A stretch of DNA of 64,000 nucleotides from Brachypalpus laphriformis (taxonomy: Eukaryota; Arthropoda; Insecta; Diptera; Syrphidae): positions 21,726,817-21,790,816 of the forward strand of contig OX246757.1 in NCBI GenBank assembly GCA_945910035.1, given 5' to 3'. Numbering within the stretch: position 1 is the first letter of the stretch; every line of letters starts with the position of its first letter. The notes under the pieces were generated by a model that was given only the letters and a program-made list of their open reading frames with translations, had not been told where the DNA came from and did no database searches. This document shows positions 21,936-35,415 of this stretch, piece by piece. The position numbers and the translations under genes were made by a program.

Positions 21936-24337
21936 TTGGCGCAAACAGCCATGCCGGCATCGCCAGATATCGAATTTTCCGACCAATCACCGATCTGTGT
22001 AATTTTTACGTCATTAGAAGCGCACATGTGTGCAGATTTCAAATCTGTAACTGGATTTCCTATGCGGTGCATAGGTTTCGAGGAAATCATATTTTTGTGG
22101 CTTAGCTTGGATTGGCGGAAACAGCCATGCCGGCATCGCCAGATATCGAATTGTCCGACCAATCACCGATCTGTGTAATTTTTACGTCATTAGAAGCGCA
22201 CATATGTGCAGATTTCAAATCTGTAACTGGATTTCCTATGCGGTGCACAGATTTCGAGGAAACCATATTTTTATGGCTTAGTTTGGATTGGCGGAAACAG
22301 CCATGCCGGCATCGCCAGATATCGAATTTTCCGATCAATCACCGATCTGTGTAATTTTTACGTCATTAGAAGCGCACATGTGTGCAGATTTCAAATCTGT
22401 AACTGGATTTCCTATGCGGTGCATAGTTTTCGAGGAAATCATATTTTTATGGCTTAGAATGGATTGGCGGAAACAGCCATGCCGGCATCGCCAGATATCG
22501 AATTTTCCGACCAATCACCGATCTGTGTAATTTTTACGTCATTAGAAGCGCACATGTGTGCAGATTTCAAATCTGTAACTGGATTTCCTATGCGGTGCAT
22601 AGGTTTCGAGGAAATCATATTTTTGTGGCTTAGCTTGGATTGGCGCAAACAGCCATGCCGGCATCGCCAGATATCGAATTTTCCGACCAATCACCGATCT
22701 GTGTAATTTTTACGTCATAAGAAGCGCACATGTGTGCAGATTTCTAATCTGTAACTGGACTTCCTATGCGGTGCACAGTTTTCGAGGAAATCATATTTTC
22801 ATGACTTAGCCTGGATAGGCGGAGACAGCCATGCCGGCATCGCCAGAAATCGAATTTTCAGACCAATCACCGATCTGTGTAATTTTTACGTCATTAGAAG
22901 CGCACATGTGTGCAGATTTCAAATCTGTAACAAGATTTCCTATGCGGTGCACAGTTTTCGAGAAAATCATATTTTTCTGGCTTAGCTTGGATTGGCGGAA
23001 ACAGCCATGCCGGCATCGCCAGATATCGAATTTTCCGAACAATCACCGATCTGTGTAATTTTTACGTCATTAGAAGCGCACGTGTGTGCAGATTTCAAAT
23101 CTGTAACTGGATTTCCTATGCGGTGCGTGGTTTTCGAGGAAATCATATTTTTGTGGCTTAGCTTGGATTGGCGGAAACAGCCATGCCGGCATCGCCAGAT
23201 ATCGAATTTTCCGACCAATCACCGATCTGTGTAATTTTTACGTCATTAGAAGCGCACATGTGTGCAGATTTCAAATCTGTAACTGGATTTATTATGCGGT
23301 GCATAGTTTTCGAGGAAATAATATTTTTGTGGCTTAGCTTGGATTGGCTGAAACAGCCATGCCGGCATCGCCAGATATCGAATTTTCCGACCAATCACCG
23401 ATCTGTGTAACTTTTACGTCATTAGAAGCGCACATGTGTGCAGATTTCAAATCTGTAACTGGATTTATTATGCGGTGCATAGTTTTCGAGGAAATAATAT
23501 TTTTCTGGCTTAGCTTGGATTGGCGGAAACAGCCATGCCGGCATCGCCAGATATCGAATTTTCCGACCAATCACCGATCTGTGTAATTTTTACGTCATTA
23601 GAAGCGCACATGTGTACAGATTTCAAATCTGTAACTGGATTTCCTATGCGGTGTACAGTTTTCGAGAAAATCATATTTTTCTGGCTTAGCTTGGATTGGC
23701 GGAAACAGCCATGCCGGCATCGCCAGATATCGAATTTTCCGACCAATCACCGATCTGTGTGCAGATTTCAAATCTGTAACTGGATTTATTATGCGGTGCA
23801 TAGTTTTCGAGGAAATAATATTTTTCTGGCTTAGCTTGGATTGGCGGAAACAGCCATGCCGGCATCGCCAGATATCGAATTTTCCGACCAATCACCGATC
23901 TGTGTAATTTTTACGTCATTAGAAGCGCACATGTGTGCAGATTTCAAATCTGTAACTGGATTTCCTATGCGGTGTACAGTTTTCGAGAAAATCATATTTT
24001 TCTGGCTTAGCTTGGATTGGCGGAAACAGCCATGCCGGCATCGCCAGATATCGAATTTTCCGACCAATCACCGATCTGTGTGCAGATTTCAAATCTGTAA
24101 CTGGATTTATTATGCGGTGCATAGTTTTCGAGGAAATCATATTTTTCTGGCTTAGCTTGGATTGGCGGAAACAGCCATGCCGGCATCGCCAGATATCGAA
24201 TTTTCCGACCAATCACCGATCTGTGTAATTTTTACGTCATTAGAAGCGCACATGTGTGCAGATTTCAAATCTGTAACTGGATTTCCTATGCGGTGCATAG
24301 TTTTCGAGGAAATCATATTTTTGTGGCTTAGCTTGGA
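21936..24337 (+). repeat. HOR-related block, 2402 bp (14 units)
   Basis: Twelve 176-bp and two 145-bp units, starting with the GGCGCAAACAG/GCATAGG unit that opens each HOR copy. It contains the dimer pair 23520-24161 (short units 23696 and 24017). The A-box-like region at 22450 reads TTAGAATGG, a private change. Confidence 0.85.
23520..24161 (+). repeat. Two 321-bp dimers
   Basis: Dimer pair with the extended dyad in the first full unit. Marks HOR positions 11-14. Confidence 0.95.
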
Positions 24338-25041
24338 TTGGCGCAAACAGCCATGCCGGCATCGCCAGATATCGAATTTTCCGACCAATCACCGATCTGT
24401 GTAATTTTTACGTCATTAGAAGCGCACATGTGTGCAGATTTCAAATCTGTAACTGGATTTCCTATGCGGTGCATAGGTTTCGAGGAAATCATATTTTTGT
24501 GGCTTAGCTTGGATTGGCGGAAACAGCCATGCCGGCATCGCCAGATATCGAATTGTCCGACCAATCACCGATCTGTGTAATTTTTACGTCATTAGAAGCG
24601 CACATATGTGCAGATTTCAAATCTGTAACTGGATTTCCTATGCGGTGCACAGATTTCGAGGAAACCATATTTTTATGGCTTAGTTTGGATTGGCGGAAAC
24701 AGCCATGCCGGCGTCGCCAGATATCGAATTTTCCGATCAATCACCGATCTGTGTAATTTTTACGTCATTAGAAGCGCACATGTGTGCAGATTTCAAATCT
24801 GTAACTGGATTTCCTATGCGGTGCATAGTTTTCGAGGAAATCATATTTTTGTGGCTTAGCTTGGATTGGCGGAAACAGCCATGCCGGCATCGCCAGATAT
24901 CGAATTTTCCGACCAATCACCGATCTGTGTAATTTTTACGTCATTAGAAGCGCACATGTGTGCAGATTTCAAATCTGTAACTGGATTTCCTATGCGGTGC
25001 ATAGGTTTCGAGGAAATCATATTTTTGTGGCTTAGCTTGGA
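24338..25041 (+). repeat. 704-bp (4-unit) repeat, first copy
   Basis: Four units equivalent to HOR positions 1-4, repeated directly at 25042-25745. The third unit has GGCGTCGCC in this copy and GGCATCGCC in the second, so the two copies differ by that substitution among few others. Confidence 0.85.
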
Positions 25042-28000
25042 TTGGCGCAAACAGCCATGCCGGCATCGCCAGATATCGAATTTTCCGACCAATCACCGAT
25101 CTGTGTAATTTTTACGTCATTAGAAGCGCACATGTGTGCAGATTTCAAATCTGTAACTGGATTTCCTATGCGGTGCATAGGTTTCGAGGAAATCATATTT
25201 TTGTGGCTTAGCTTGGATTGGCGGAAACAGCCATGCCGGCATCGCCAGATATCGAATTGTCCGACCAATCACCGATCTGTGTAATTTTTACGTCATTAGA
25301 AGCGCACATATGTGCAGATTTCAAATCTGTAACTGGATTTCCTATGCGGTGCACAGATTTCGAGGAAACCATATTTTTATGGCTTAGTTTGGATTGGCGG
25401 AAACAGCCATGCCGGCATCGCCAGATATCGAATTTTCCGATCAATCACCGATCTGTGTAATTTTTACGTCATTAGAAGCGCACATGTGTGCAGATTTCAA
25501 ATCTGTAACTGGATTTCCTATGCGGTGCATAGTTTTCGAGGAAATCATATTTTTGTGGCTTAGCTTGGATTGGCGGAAACAGCCATGCCGGCATCGCCAG
25601 ATATCGAATTTTCCGACCAATCACCGATCTGTGTAATTTTTACGTCATTAGAAGCGCACATGTGTGCAGATTTCAAATCTGTAACTGGATTTCCTATGCG
25701 GTGCATAGGTTTCGAGGAAATCATATTTTTGTGGCTTAGCTTGGATTGGCGCAAACAGCCATGCCGGCATCGCCAGATATCGAATTTTCCGACCAATCAC
25801 CGATCTGTGTAATTTTTACGTCATAAGAAGCGCACATGTGTGCAGATTTCTAATCTGTAACTGGACTTCCTATGCGGTGCACAGTTTTCGAGGAAATCAT
25901 ATTTTCATGACTTAGCCTGGATAGGCGGAAACAGCCATGCCGGCATCGCCAGAAATCGAATTTTCAGACCAATCACCGATCTGTGTAATTTTTACGTCAT
26001 TAGAAGCGCACATGTGTGCAGATTTCAAATCTGTAACTGGATTTCCTATGCGGTGCACAGTTTTCGAGAAAATCATATTTTTCTGGCTTAGCTTGGATTG
26101 GCGGAAACAGCCATGCCGGCATCGCCAGATATCGAATTTTCCGAACAATCACCGATCTGTGTAATTTTTACGTCATTAGAAGCGCACATGTGTGCAGATT
26201 TCAAATCTGTAACTGGATTTCCTATGCGGTGCACAGTTTTCGAGAAAATCATATTTTTCTGGCTTAGCTTGGATTGGCGGAAACAGCCATGCCGACATCG
26301 CCAGATATCGAATTTTCCGACCAATCACCGATCTGTGTAATTTTTACGTCATTAGAAGCGCACGTGTGTGCAGATTTCAAATCTGTAACTGGATTTCCTA
26401 TGCGGTGCGTGGTTTTCGAGGAAATCATATTTTTGTGGCTTAGCTTGGATTGGCGGAAACAGCCATGCCGGCATCGCCAGATATCGAATTTTCCGACCAA
26501 TCACCGATCTGTGTAATTTTTACGTCATTAGAAGCGCACATGTGTGCAGATTTCAAATCTGTAACTGGATTTATTATGCGGTGCATAGTTTTCGAGGAAA
26601 TAATATTTTTGTGGCTTAGCTTGGATTGGCTGAAACAGCCATGCCGGCATCGCCAGATATCGAATTTTCCGACCAATCACCGATCTGTGTAACTTTTACG
26701 TCATTAGAAGCGCACATGTGTGCAGATTTCAAATCTGTAACTGGATTTATTATGCGGTGCATAGTTTTCGAGGAAATAATATTTTTCTGGCTTAGCTTGG
26801 ATTGGCGGAAACAGCCATGCCGGCATCGCCAGATATCGAATTTTCCGACCAATCACCGATCTGTGTAATTTTTACGTCATTAGAAGCGCACATGTGTACA
26901 GATTTCAAATCTGTAACTGGATTTCCTATGCGGTGTACAGTTTTCGAGAAAATCATATTTTTCTGGCTTAGCTTGGATTGGCGGAAACAGCCATGCCGGC
27001 ATCGCCAGATATCGAATTTTCCGACCAATCACCGATCTGTGTGCAGATTTCAAATCTGTAACTGGATTTATTATGCGGTGCATAGTTTTCGAGGAAATAA
27101 TATTTTTCTGGCTTAGCTTGGATTGGCGGAAACAGCCATGCCGGCATCGCCAGATATCGAATTTTCCGACCAATCACCGATCTGTGTAATTTTTACGTCA
27201 TTAGAAGCGCACATGTGTGCAGATTTCAAATCTGTAACTGGATTTCCTATGCGGTGTACAGTTTTCGAGAAAATCATATTTTTCTGGCTTAGCTTGGATT
27301 GGCGGAAACAGCCATGCCGGCATCGCCAGATATCGAATTTTCCGACCAATCACCGATCTGTGTGCAGATTTCAAATCTGTAACTGGATTTATTATGCGGT
27401 GCATAGTTTTCGAGGAAATCATATTTTTCTGGCTTAGCTTGGATTGGCGGAAACAGCCATGCCGGCATCGCCAGATATCGAATTTACCGACCAATCACCG
27501 ATCTGTGTAATTTTTACGTCATTAGAAGCGCACATGTGTGCAGATTTCAAATCTGTAACTGGATTTCCTATGCGGTGCATAGTTTTCGAGGAAATCATAT
27601 TTTTGTGGCTTAGCTTGGATTGGCGCAAACAGCCATGCCGGCATCGCCAGATATCGAATTTTCCGACCAATCACCGATCTGTGTAATTTTTACGTCATTA
27701 GAAGCGCACATGTGTGCAGATTTCAAAACTGTAACTGGATTTCCTATGCGGTGCACAATTTTCGAGGAAATCATATTTTTATGGCTTAGTTTGGATTGGC
27801 GGAAACAGCCATGCCAGCATCGCTAGATATCGAATTTTCCGACCAATCACCGATCTGTGTAATTTTTACGTCATTAGAAGCGCACATGTGAGCAGATTTT
27901 AAATCTGTAACTGGATTTCCTATGCGGTGCAAAGTTTTCGAGGAAATCATATTTTTGTGGCTTAGCTTGGATTGGCGGAAACAGCCATGCCGGCATCGCC

Positions 28001-28675
28001 AGATATCGAATTTTCCGACCAATCACCGATCTGTGTAATTTTTACGTCATTAGAAGCGCACATGTGTGCAGATTTAAAATCTGTAACTGGATTTCCTATG
28101 CGGTGCATAGGTTTCGAGGAAATCATATTTTTGTGGCTTAGCTTGGATTGGCGCAAACAGCCATGCCGGCATCGCCAGATATCGAATTTTCCGACCAATC
28201 ACCGATCTGTGTAATTTTTACGTCATTAGAAGCGCACATGTGTGCAGATTTCAAATCTGTAACTGGATTTCCTATGCGGTGCACAGTTTTCGAGGAAATC
28301 ATATTTTTCTGGCTTAGCTTGGATTGGCGGAAACAGCCATGCCGGCATCGCCAGATATCGAATTGTCCGACCAATCACCGATCTGTGTAATTTTTACGTC
28401 ATTAGAAGCGCACATGTGTGCAGATTTCAAATCTGTAACTGGATTTCCTATGCGGTGCATAGTTTTCGAGGAAATCATATTTTTGTGGCTTAGCTTGGAT
28501 TGGCGGAAACAGCCATGCCGGCATCGCCAGATATCGAATTTTCCGCTCAATCACCGATCTGTGTAATTTTTACGTCATTAGAAGCGCACATGTGTGCAGA
28601 TTTCAAATCTGTAACTGGATTTCCTATGCGGTGCATAGGTTTCGAGGAAATCATATTTTTGTGGCTTAGCTTGGA
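25042..28675 (+). repeat. HOR copy, 3634 bp (21 units)
   Basis: Full-length copy: 19 x 176 + 2 x 145. Dimer pair at 26802-27443 with short units at 26978 and 27299. The next copy starts at 28676 with the same order of unit types. Confidence 0.92.
26802..27443 (+). repeat. Two 321-bp dimers (HOR positions 11-14)
   Basis: 176, 145, 176, 145 with the extended dyad in the first unit. The unit after it (27444) has GAATTTACC in place of GAATTTTCC, a marker shared with 31078 and 34184. Confidence 0.95.
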
Positions 28676-29379
28676 TTGGCGCAAACAGCCATGCCGGCAT
28701 CGCCAGATATCGAATTTTCCGACCAATCACCGATCTGTGTAATTTTTACGTCATTAGAAGCGCACATGTGTGCAGATTTCAAATCTGTAACTGGATTTCC
28801 TATGCGGTGCATAGGTTTCGAGGAAATCATATTTTTGTGGCTTAGCTTGGATTGGCGGAAACAGCCATGCCGGCATCGCCAGATATCGAATTGTCCGACC
28901 AATCACCGATCTGTGTAATTTTTACGTCATTAGAAGCGCACATATGTGCAGATTTCAAATCTGTAACTGGATTTCCTATGCGGTGCACAGATTTCGAGGA
29001 AACCATATTTTTATGGCTTAGTTTGGATTGGCGGAAACAGCCATGCCGGCGTCGCCAGATATCGAATTTTCCGATCAATCACCGATCTGTGTAATTTTTA
29101 CGTCATTAGAAGCGCACATGTGTGCAGATTTCAAATCTGTAACTGGATTTCCTATGCGGTGCATAGTTTTCGAGGAAATCATATTTTTGTGGCTTAGCTT
29201 GGATTGGCGGAAACAGCCATGCCGGCATCGCCAGATATCGAATTTTCCGACCAATCACCGATCTGTGTAATTTTTACGTCATTAGAAGCGCACATGTGTG
29301 CAGATTTCAAATCTGTAACTGGATTTCCTATGCGGTGCATAGGTTTCGAGGAAATCATATTTTTGTGGCTTAGCTTGGA

Positions 29380-29555
29380 TTGGCGCAAACAGCCATGCCG
29401 GCATCGCCAGATATCGAATTTTCCGACCAATCACCGATCTGTGTAATTTTTACGTCATAAGAAGCGCACATGTGTGCAGATTTCTAATCTGTAACTGGAC
29501 TTCCTATGCGGTGCACAGTTTTCGAGGAAATCATATTTTCATGACTTAGCCTGGA
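29380..29555 (+). repeat. Divergent CATAAG unit (exemplar, HOR position 5)
   Basis: The most diverged 176-bp type: CATAAG for CATTAG, TTTCTAATCTG in the dyad, GGACTTCC, and a tail with TTTTCATGACTTAGCCTGGATAGG that alters the A-box-like sequence and the next unit's start. Copies start at 2124, 3180, 8145, 9553, 22640, 25746, 29380, 33014, 43678, 47488, 48544, 51443, 55077, 57158, 58566, 60966 and 63366, with a chimera at 40044. It is a good phase marker for the HOR. Confidence 0.9.
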
Positions 29556-30435
29556 TAGGCGGAAACAGCCATGCCGGCATCGCCAGAAATCGAATTTTCA
29601 GACCAATCACCGATCTGTGTAATTTTTACGTCATTAGAAGCGCACATGTGTGCAGATTTCAAATCTGTAACAAGATTTCCTATGCGGTGCACAGTTTTCG
29701 AGAAAATCATATTTTTCTGGCTTAGCTTGGATTGGCGGAAACAGCCATGCCGGCATCGCCAGATATCGAATTTTCCGAACAATCACCGATCTGTGTAATT
29801 TTTACGTCATTAGAAGCGCACATGTGTGCAGATTTCAAATCTGTAACTGGATTTCCTATGCGGTGCACAGTTTTCGAGAAAATCATATTTTTCTGGCTTA
29901 GCTTGGATTGGCGGAAACAGCCATGCCGACATCGCCAGATATCGAATTTTCCGACCAATCACCGATCTGTGTAATTTTTACGTCATTAGAAGCGCACGTG
30001 TGTGCAGATTTCAAATCTGTAACTGGATTTCCTATGCGGTGCGTGGTTTTCGAGGAAATCATATTTTTGTGGCTTAGCTTGGATTGGCGGAAACAGCCAT
30101 GCCGGCATCGCCAGATATCGAATTTTCCGACCAATCACCGATCTGTGTAATTTTTACGTCATTAGAAGCGCACATGTGTGCAGATTTCAAATCTGTAACT
30201 GGATTTATTATGCGGTGCATAGTTTTCGAGGAAATAATATTTTTGTGGCTTAGCTTGGATTGGCTGAAACAGCCATGCCGGCATCGCCAGATATCGAATT
30301 TTCCGACCAATCACCGATCTGTGTAACTTTTACGTCATTAGAAGCGCACATGTGTGCAGATTTCAAATCTGTAACTGGATTTATTATGCGGTGCATAGTT
30401 TTCGAGGAAATAATATTTTTCTGGCTTAGCTTGGA

Positions 30436-31077
30436 TTGGCGGAAACAGCCATGCCGGCATCGCCAGATATCGAATTTTCCGACCAATCACCGATCTGTGT
30501 AATTTTTACGTCATTAGAAGCGCACATGTGTACAGATTTCAAATCTGTAACTGGATTTCCTATGCGGTGTACAGTTTTCGAGAAAATCATATTTTTCTGG
30601 CTTAGCTTGGATTGGCGGAAACAGCCATGCCGGCATCGCCAGATATCGAATTTTCCGACCAATCACCGATCTGTGTGCAGATTTCAAATCTGTAACTGGA
30701 TTTATTATGCGGTGCATAGTTTTCGAGGAAATAATATTTTTCTGGCTTAGCTTGGATTGGCGGAAACAGCCATGCCGGCATCGCCAGATATCGAATTTTC
30801 CGACCAATCACCGATCTGTGTAATTTTTACGTCATTAGAAGCGCACATGTGTGCAGATTTCAAATCTGTAACTGGATTTCCTATGCGGTGTACAGTTTTC
30901 GAGAAAATCATATTTTTCTGGCTTAGCTTGGATTGGCGGAAACAGCCATGCCGGCATCGCCAGATATCGAATTTTCCGACCAATCACCGATCTGTGTGCA
31001 GATTTCAAATCTGTAACTGGATTTATTATGCGGTGCATAGTTTTCGAGGAAATCATATTTTTCTGGCTTAGCTTGGA
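30436..31077 (+). repeat. Two 321-bp dimers (HOR positions 11-14)
   Basis: Short units at 30612 and 30933 in the reference HOR copy. Same composition as the pair at 26802, offset 3634 bp. Confidence 0.95.
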
Positions 31078-32309
31078 TTGGCGGAAACAGCCATGCCGGC
31101 ATCGCCAGATATCGAATTTACCGACCAATCACCGATCTGTGTAATTTTTACGTCATTAGAAGCGCACATGTGTGCAGATTTCAAATCTGTAACTGGATTT
31201 CCTATGCGGTGCATAGTTTTCGAGGAAATCATATTTTTGTGGCTTAGCTTGGATTGGCGCAAACAGCCATGCCGGCATCGCCAGATATCGAATTTTCCGA
31301 CCAATCACCGATCTGTGTAATTTTTACGTCATTAGAAGCGCACATGTGTGCAGATTTCAAAACTGTAACTGGATTTCCTATGCGGTGCACAATTTTCGAG
31401 GAAATCATATTTTTATGGCTTAGTTTGGATTGGCGGAAACAGCCATGCCAGCATCGCTAGATATCGAATTTTCCGACCAATCACCGATCTGTGTAATTTT
31501 TACGTCATTAGAAGCGCACATGTGAGCAGATTTTAAATCTGTAACTGGATTTCCTATGCGGTGCAAAGTTTTCGAGGAAATCATATTTTTGTGGCTTAGC
31601 TTGGATTGGCGGAAACAGCCATGCCGGCATCGCCAGATATCGAATTTTCCGACCAATCACCGATCTGTGTAATTTTTACGTCATTAGAAGCGCACATGTG
31701 TGCAGATTTCAAATCTGTAACTGGATTTCCTATGCGGTGCATAGGTTTCGAGGAAATCATATTTTTGTGGCTTAGCTTGGATTGGCGCAAACAGCCATGC
31801 CGGCATCGCCAGATATCGAATTTTCCGACCAATCACCGATCTGTGTAATTTTTACGTCATTAGAAGCGCACATGTGTGCAGATTTCAAATCTGTAACTGG
31901 ATTTCCTATGCGGTGCACAGTTTTCGAGGAAATCATATTTTTCTGGCTTAGCTTGGATTGGCGGAAACAGCCATGCCGGCATCGCCAGATATCGAATTGT
32001 CCGACCAATCACCGATCTGTGTAATTTTTACGTCATTAGAAGCGCACATGTGTGCAGATTTCAAATCTGTAACTGGATTTCCTATGCGGTGCATAGTTTT
32101 CGAGGAAATCATATTTTTGTGGCTTAGCTTGGATTGGCGGAAACAGCCATGCCGGCATCGCCAGATATCGAATTTTCCGCTCAATCACCGATCTGTGTAA
32201 TTTTTACGTCATTAGAAGCGCACATGTGTGCAGATTTCAAATCTGTAACTGGATTTCCTATGCGGTGCATAGGTTTCGAGGAAATCATATTTTTGTGGCT
32301 TAGCTTGGA

Positions 32310-35300
32310 TTGGCGCAAACAGCCATGCCGGCATCGCCAGATATCGAATTTTCCGACCAATCACCGATCTGTGTAATTTTTACGTCATTAGAAGCGCACA
32401 TGTGTGCAGATTTCAAATCTGTAACTGGATTTCCTATGCGGTGCATAGGTTTCGAGGAAATCATATTTTTGTGGCTTAGCTTGGATTGGCGGAAACAGCC
32501 ATGCCGGCATCGCCAGATATCGAATTGTCCGACCAATCACCGATCTGTGTAATTTTTACGTCATTAGAAGCGCACATATGTGCAGATTTCAAATCTGTAA
32601 CTGGATTTCCTATGCGGTGCACAGATTTCGAGGAAACCATATTTTTATGGCTTAGTTTGGATTGGCGGAAACAGCCATGCCGGCGTCGCCAGATATCGAA
32701 TTTTCCGATCAATCACCGATCTGTGTAATTTTTACGTCATTAGAAGCGCACATGTGTGCAGATTTCAAATCTGTAACTGGATTTCCTATGCGGTGCATAG
32801 TTTTCGAGGAAATCATATTTTTGTGGCTTAGCTTGGATTGGCGGAAACAGCCATGCCGGCATCGCCAGATATCGAATTTTCCGACCAATCACCGATCTGT
32901 GTAATTTTTACGTCATTAGAAGCGCACATGTGTGCAGATTTCAAATCTGTAACTGGATTTCCTATGCGGTGCATAGGTTTCGAGGAAATCATATTTTTGT
33001 GGCTTAGCTTGGATTGGCGCAAACAGCCATGCCGGCATCGCCAGATATCGAATTTTCCGACCAATCACCGATCTGTGTAATTTTTACGTCATAAGAAGCG
33101 CACATGTGTGCAGATTTCTAATCTGTAACTGGACTTCCTATGCGGTGCACAGTTTTCGAGGAAATCATATTTTCATGACTTAGCCTGGATAGGCGGAAAC
33201 AGCCATGCCGGCATCGCCAGAAATCGAATTTTCAGACCAATCACCGATCTGTGTAATTTTTACGTCATTAGAAGCGCACATGTGTGCAGATTTCAAATCT
33301 GTAACAAGATTTCCTATGCGGTGCACAGTTTTCGAGAAAATCATATTTTTCTGGCTTAGCTTGGATTGGCGGAAACAGCCATGCCGGCATCGCCAGATAT
33401 CGAATTTTCCGACCAATCACCGATCTGTGTAACTTTTACGTCATTAGAAGCGCACATGTGTGCAGATTTCAAATCTGTAACTGGATTTATTATGCGGTGC
33501 ATAGTTTTCGAGGAAATAATATTTTTCTGGCTTAGCTTGGATTGGCGGAAACAGCCATGCCGGCATCGCCAGATATCGAATTTTCCGACCAATCACCGAT
33601 CTGTGTAATTTTTACGTCATTAGAAGCGCACATGTGTACAGATTTCAAATCTGTAACTGGATTTCCTATGCGGTGTACAGTTTTCGAGAAAATCATATTT
33701 TTCTGGCTTAGCTTGGATTGGCGGAAACAGCCATGCCGGCATCGCCAGATATCGAATTTTCCGACCAATCACCGATCTGTGTGCAGATTTCAAATCTGTA
33801 ACTGGATTTATTATGCGGTGCATAGTTTTCGAGGAAATAATATTTTTCTGGCTTAGCTTGGATTGGCGGAAACAGCCATGCCGGCATCGCCAGATATCGA
33901 ATTTTCCGACCAATCACCGATCTGTGTAATTTTTACGTCATTAGAAGCGCACATGTGTGCAGATTTCAAATCTGTAACTGGATTTCCTATGCGGTGTACA
34001 GTTTTCGAGAAAATCATATTTTTCTGGCTTAGCTTGGATTGGCGGAAACAGCCATGCCGGCATCGCCAGATATCGAATTTTCCGACCAATCACCGATCTG
34101 TGTGCAGATTTCAAATCTGTAACTGGATTTATTATGCGGTGCATAGTTTTCGAGGAAATCATATTTTTCTGGCTTAGCTTGGATTGGCGGAAACAGCCAT
34201 GCCGGCATCGCCAGATATCGAATTTACCGACCAATCACCGATCTGTGTAATTTTTACGTCATTAGAAGCGCACATGTGTGCAGATTTCAAATCTGTAACT
34301 GGATTTCCTATGCGGTGCATAGTTTTCGAGGAAATCATATTTTTGTGGCTTAGCTTGGATTGGCGCAAACAGCCATGCCGGCATCGCCAGATATCGAATT
34401 TTCCGACCAATCACCGATCTGTGTAATTTTTACGTCATTAGAAGCGCACATGTGTGCAGATTTCAAAACTGTAACTGGATTTCCTATGCGGTGCACAATT
34501 TTCGAGGAAATCATATTTTTATGGCTTAGTTTGGATTGGCGGAAACAGCCATGCCAGCATCGCTAGATATCGAATTTTCCGACCAATCACCGATCTGTGT
34601 AATTTTTACGTCATTAGAAGCGCACATGTGAGCAGATTTTAAATCTGTAACTGGATTTCCTATGCGGTGCAAAGTTTTCGAGGAAATCATATTTTTGTGG
34701 CTTAGCTTGGATTGGCGGAAACAGCCATGCCGGCATCGCCAGATATCGAATTTTCCGACCAATCACCGATCTGTGTAATTTTTACGTCATTAGAAGCGCA
34801 CATGTGTGCAGATTTCAAATCTGTAACTGGATTTCCTATGCGGTGCATAGGTTTCGAGGAAATCATATTTTTGTGGCTTAGCTTGGATTGGCGCAAACAG
34901 CCATGCCGGCATCGCCAGATATCGAATTTTCCGACCAATCACCGATCTGTGTAATTTTTACGTCATTAGAAGCGCACATGTGTGCAGATTTCAAATCTGT
35001 AACTGGATTTCCTATGCGGTGCACAGTTTTCGAGGAAATCATATTTTTCTGGCTTAGCTTGGATTGGCGGAAACAGCCATGCCGGCATCGCCAGATATCG
35101 AATTGTCCGACCAATCACCGATCTGTGTAATTTTTACGTCATTAGAAGCGCACACGTGTGCAGATTTCAAATCTGTAACTGGATTTCCTATGCGGTGCAT
35201 AGTTTTCGAGGAAATCATATTTTTGTGGCTTAGCTTGGATTGGCGGAAACAGCCATGCCGGCATCGCCAGATATCGAATTTTCCGCTCAATCACCGATCT

Positions 35301-35415
35301 GTGTAATTTTTACGTCATTAGAAGCGCACATGTGTGCAGATTTCAAATCTGTAACTGGATTTCCTATGCGGTGCATAGGTTTCGAGGAAATCATATTTTT
35401 GTGGCTTAGCTTGGA
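32310..35415 (+). repeat. HOR copy shortened to 3106 bp (18 units)
   Basis: Begins in register with the previous copy, but the unit at 33190 (position 6) is followed directly by a position-10 unit at 33366. Positions 7-9, exactly 528 bp, are absent. The remainder continues at an offset of 3106 bp from the previous copy. Confidence 0.9.
33542..34183 (+). repeat. Two 321-bp dimers
   Basis: Short units at 33718 and 34039. Matches 30436-31077 at an offset of 3106 bp. Confidence 0.95.

Larger units (their letters stand above)
28676..32309 (+). repeat. HOR copy, 3634 bp (reference copy)
   Basis: Reference copy with unit starts at 28676, 28852, 29028, 29204, 29380, 29556, 29732, 29908, 30084, 30260, 30436, 30612 (145), 30757, 30933 (145), 31078, 31254, 31430, 31606, 31782, 31958 and 32134. 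Markers: 1, CGCAAACAG with GCATAGG; 2, GAATTGTCC with CACATATG; 3, CGATCAATC tail in its neighbour; 5, CATAAG; 6, AGAAATCG with GTAACAAG; 8, GCCGACATCG with CACGTG and GCGTGG; 9 and 10, TTTATTATG; 11, extended dyad; 16, CAAAACTG; 17, GCTAGATATC; 21, CGCTCAATC. Confidence 0.92.
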
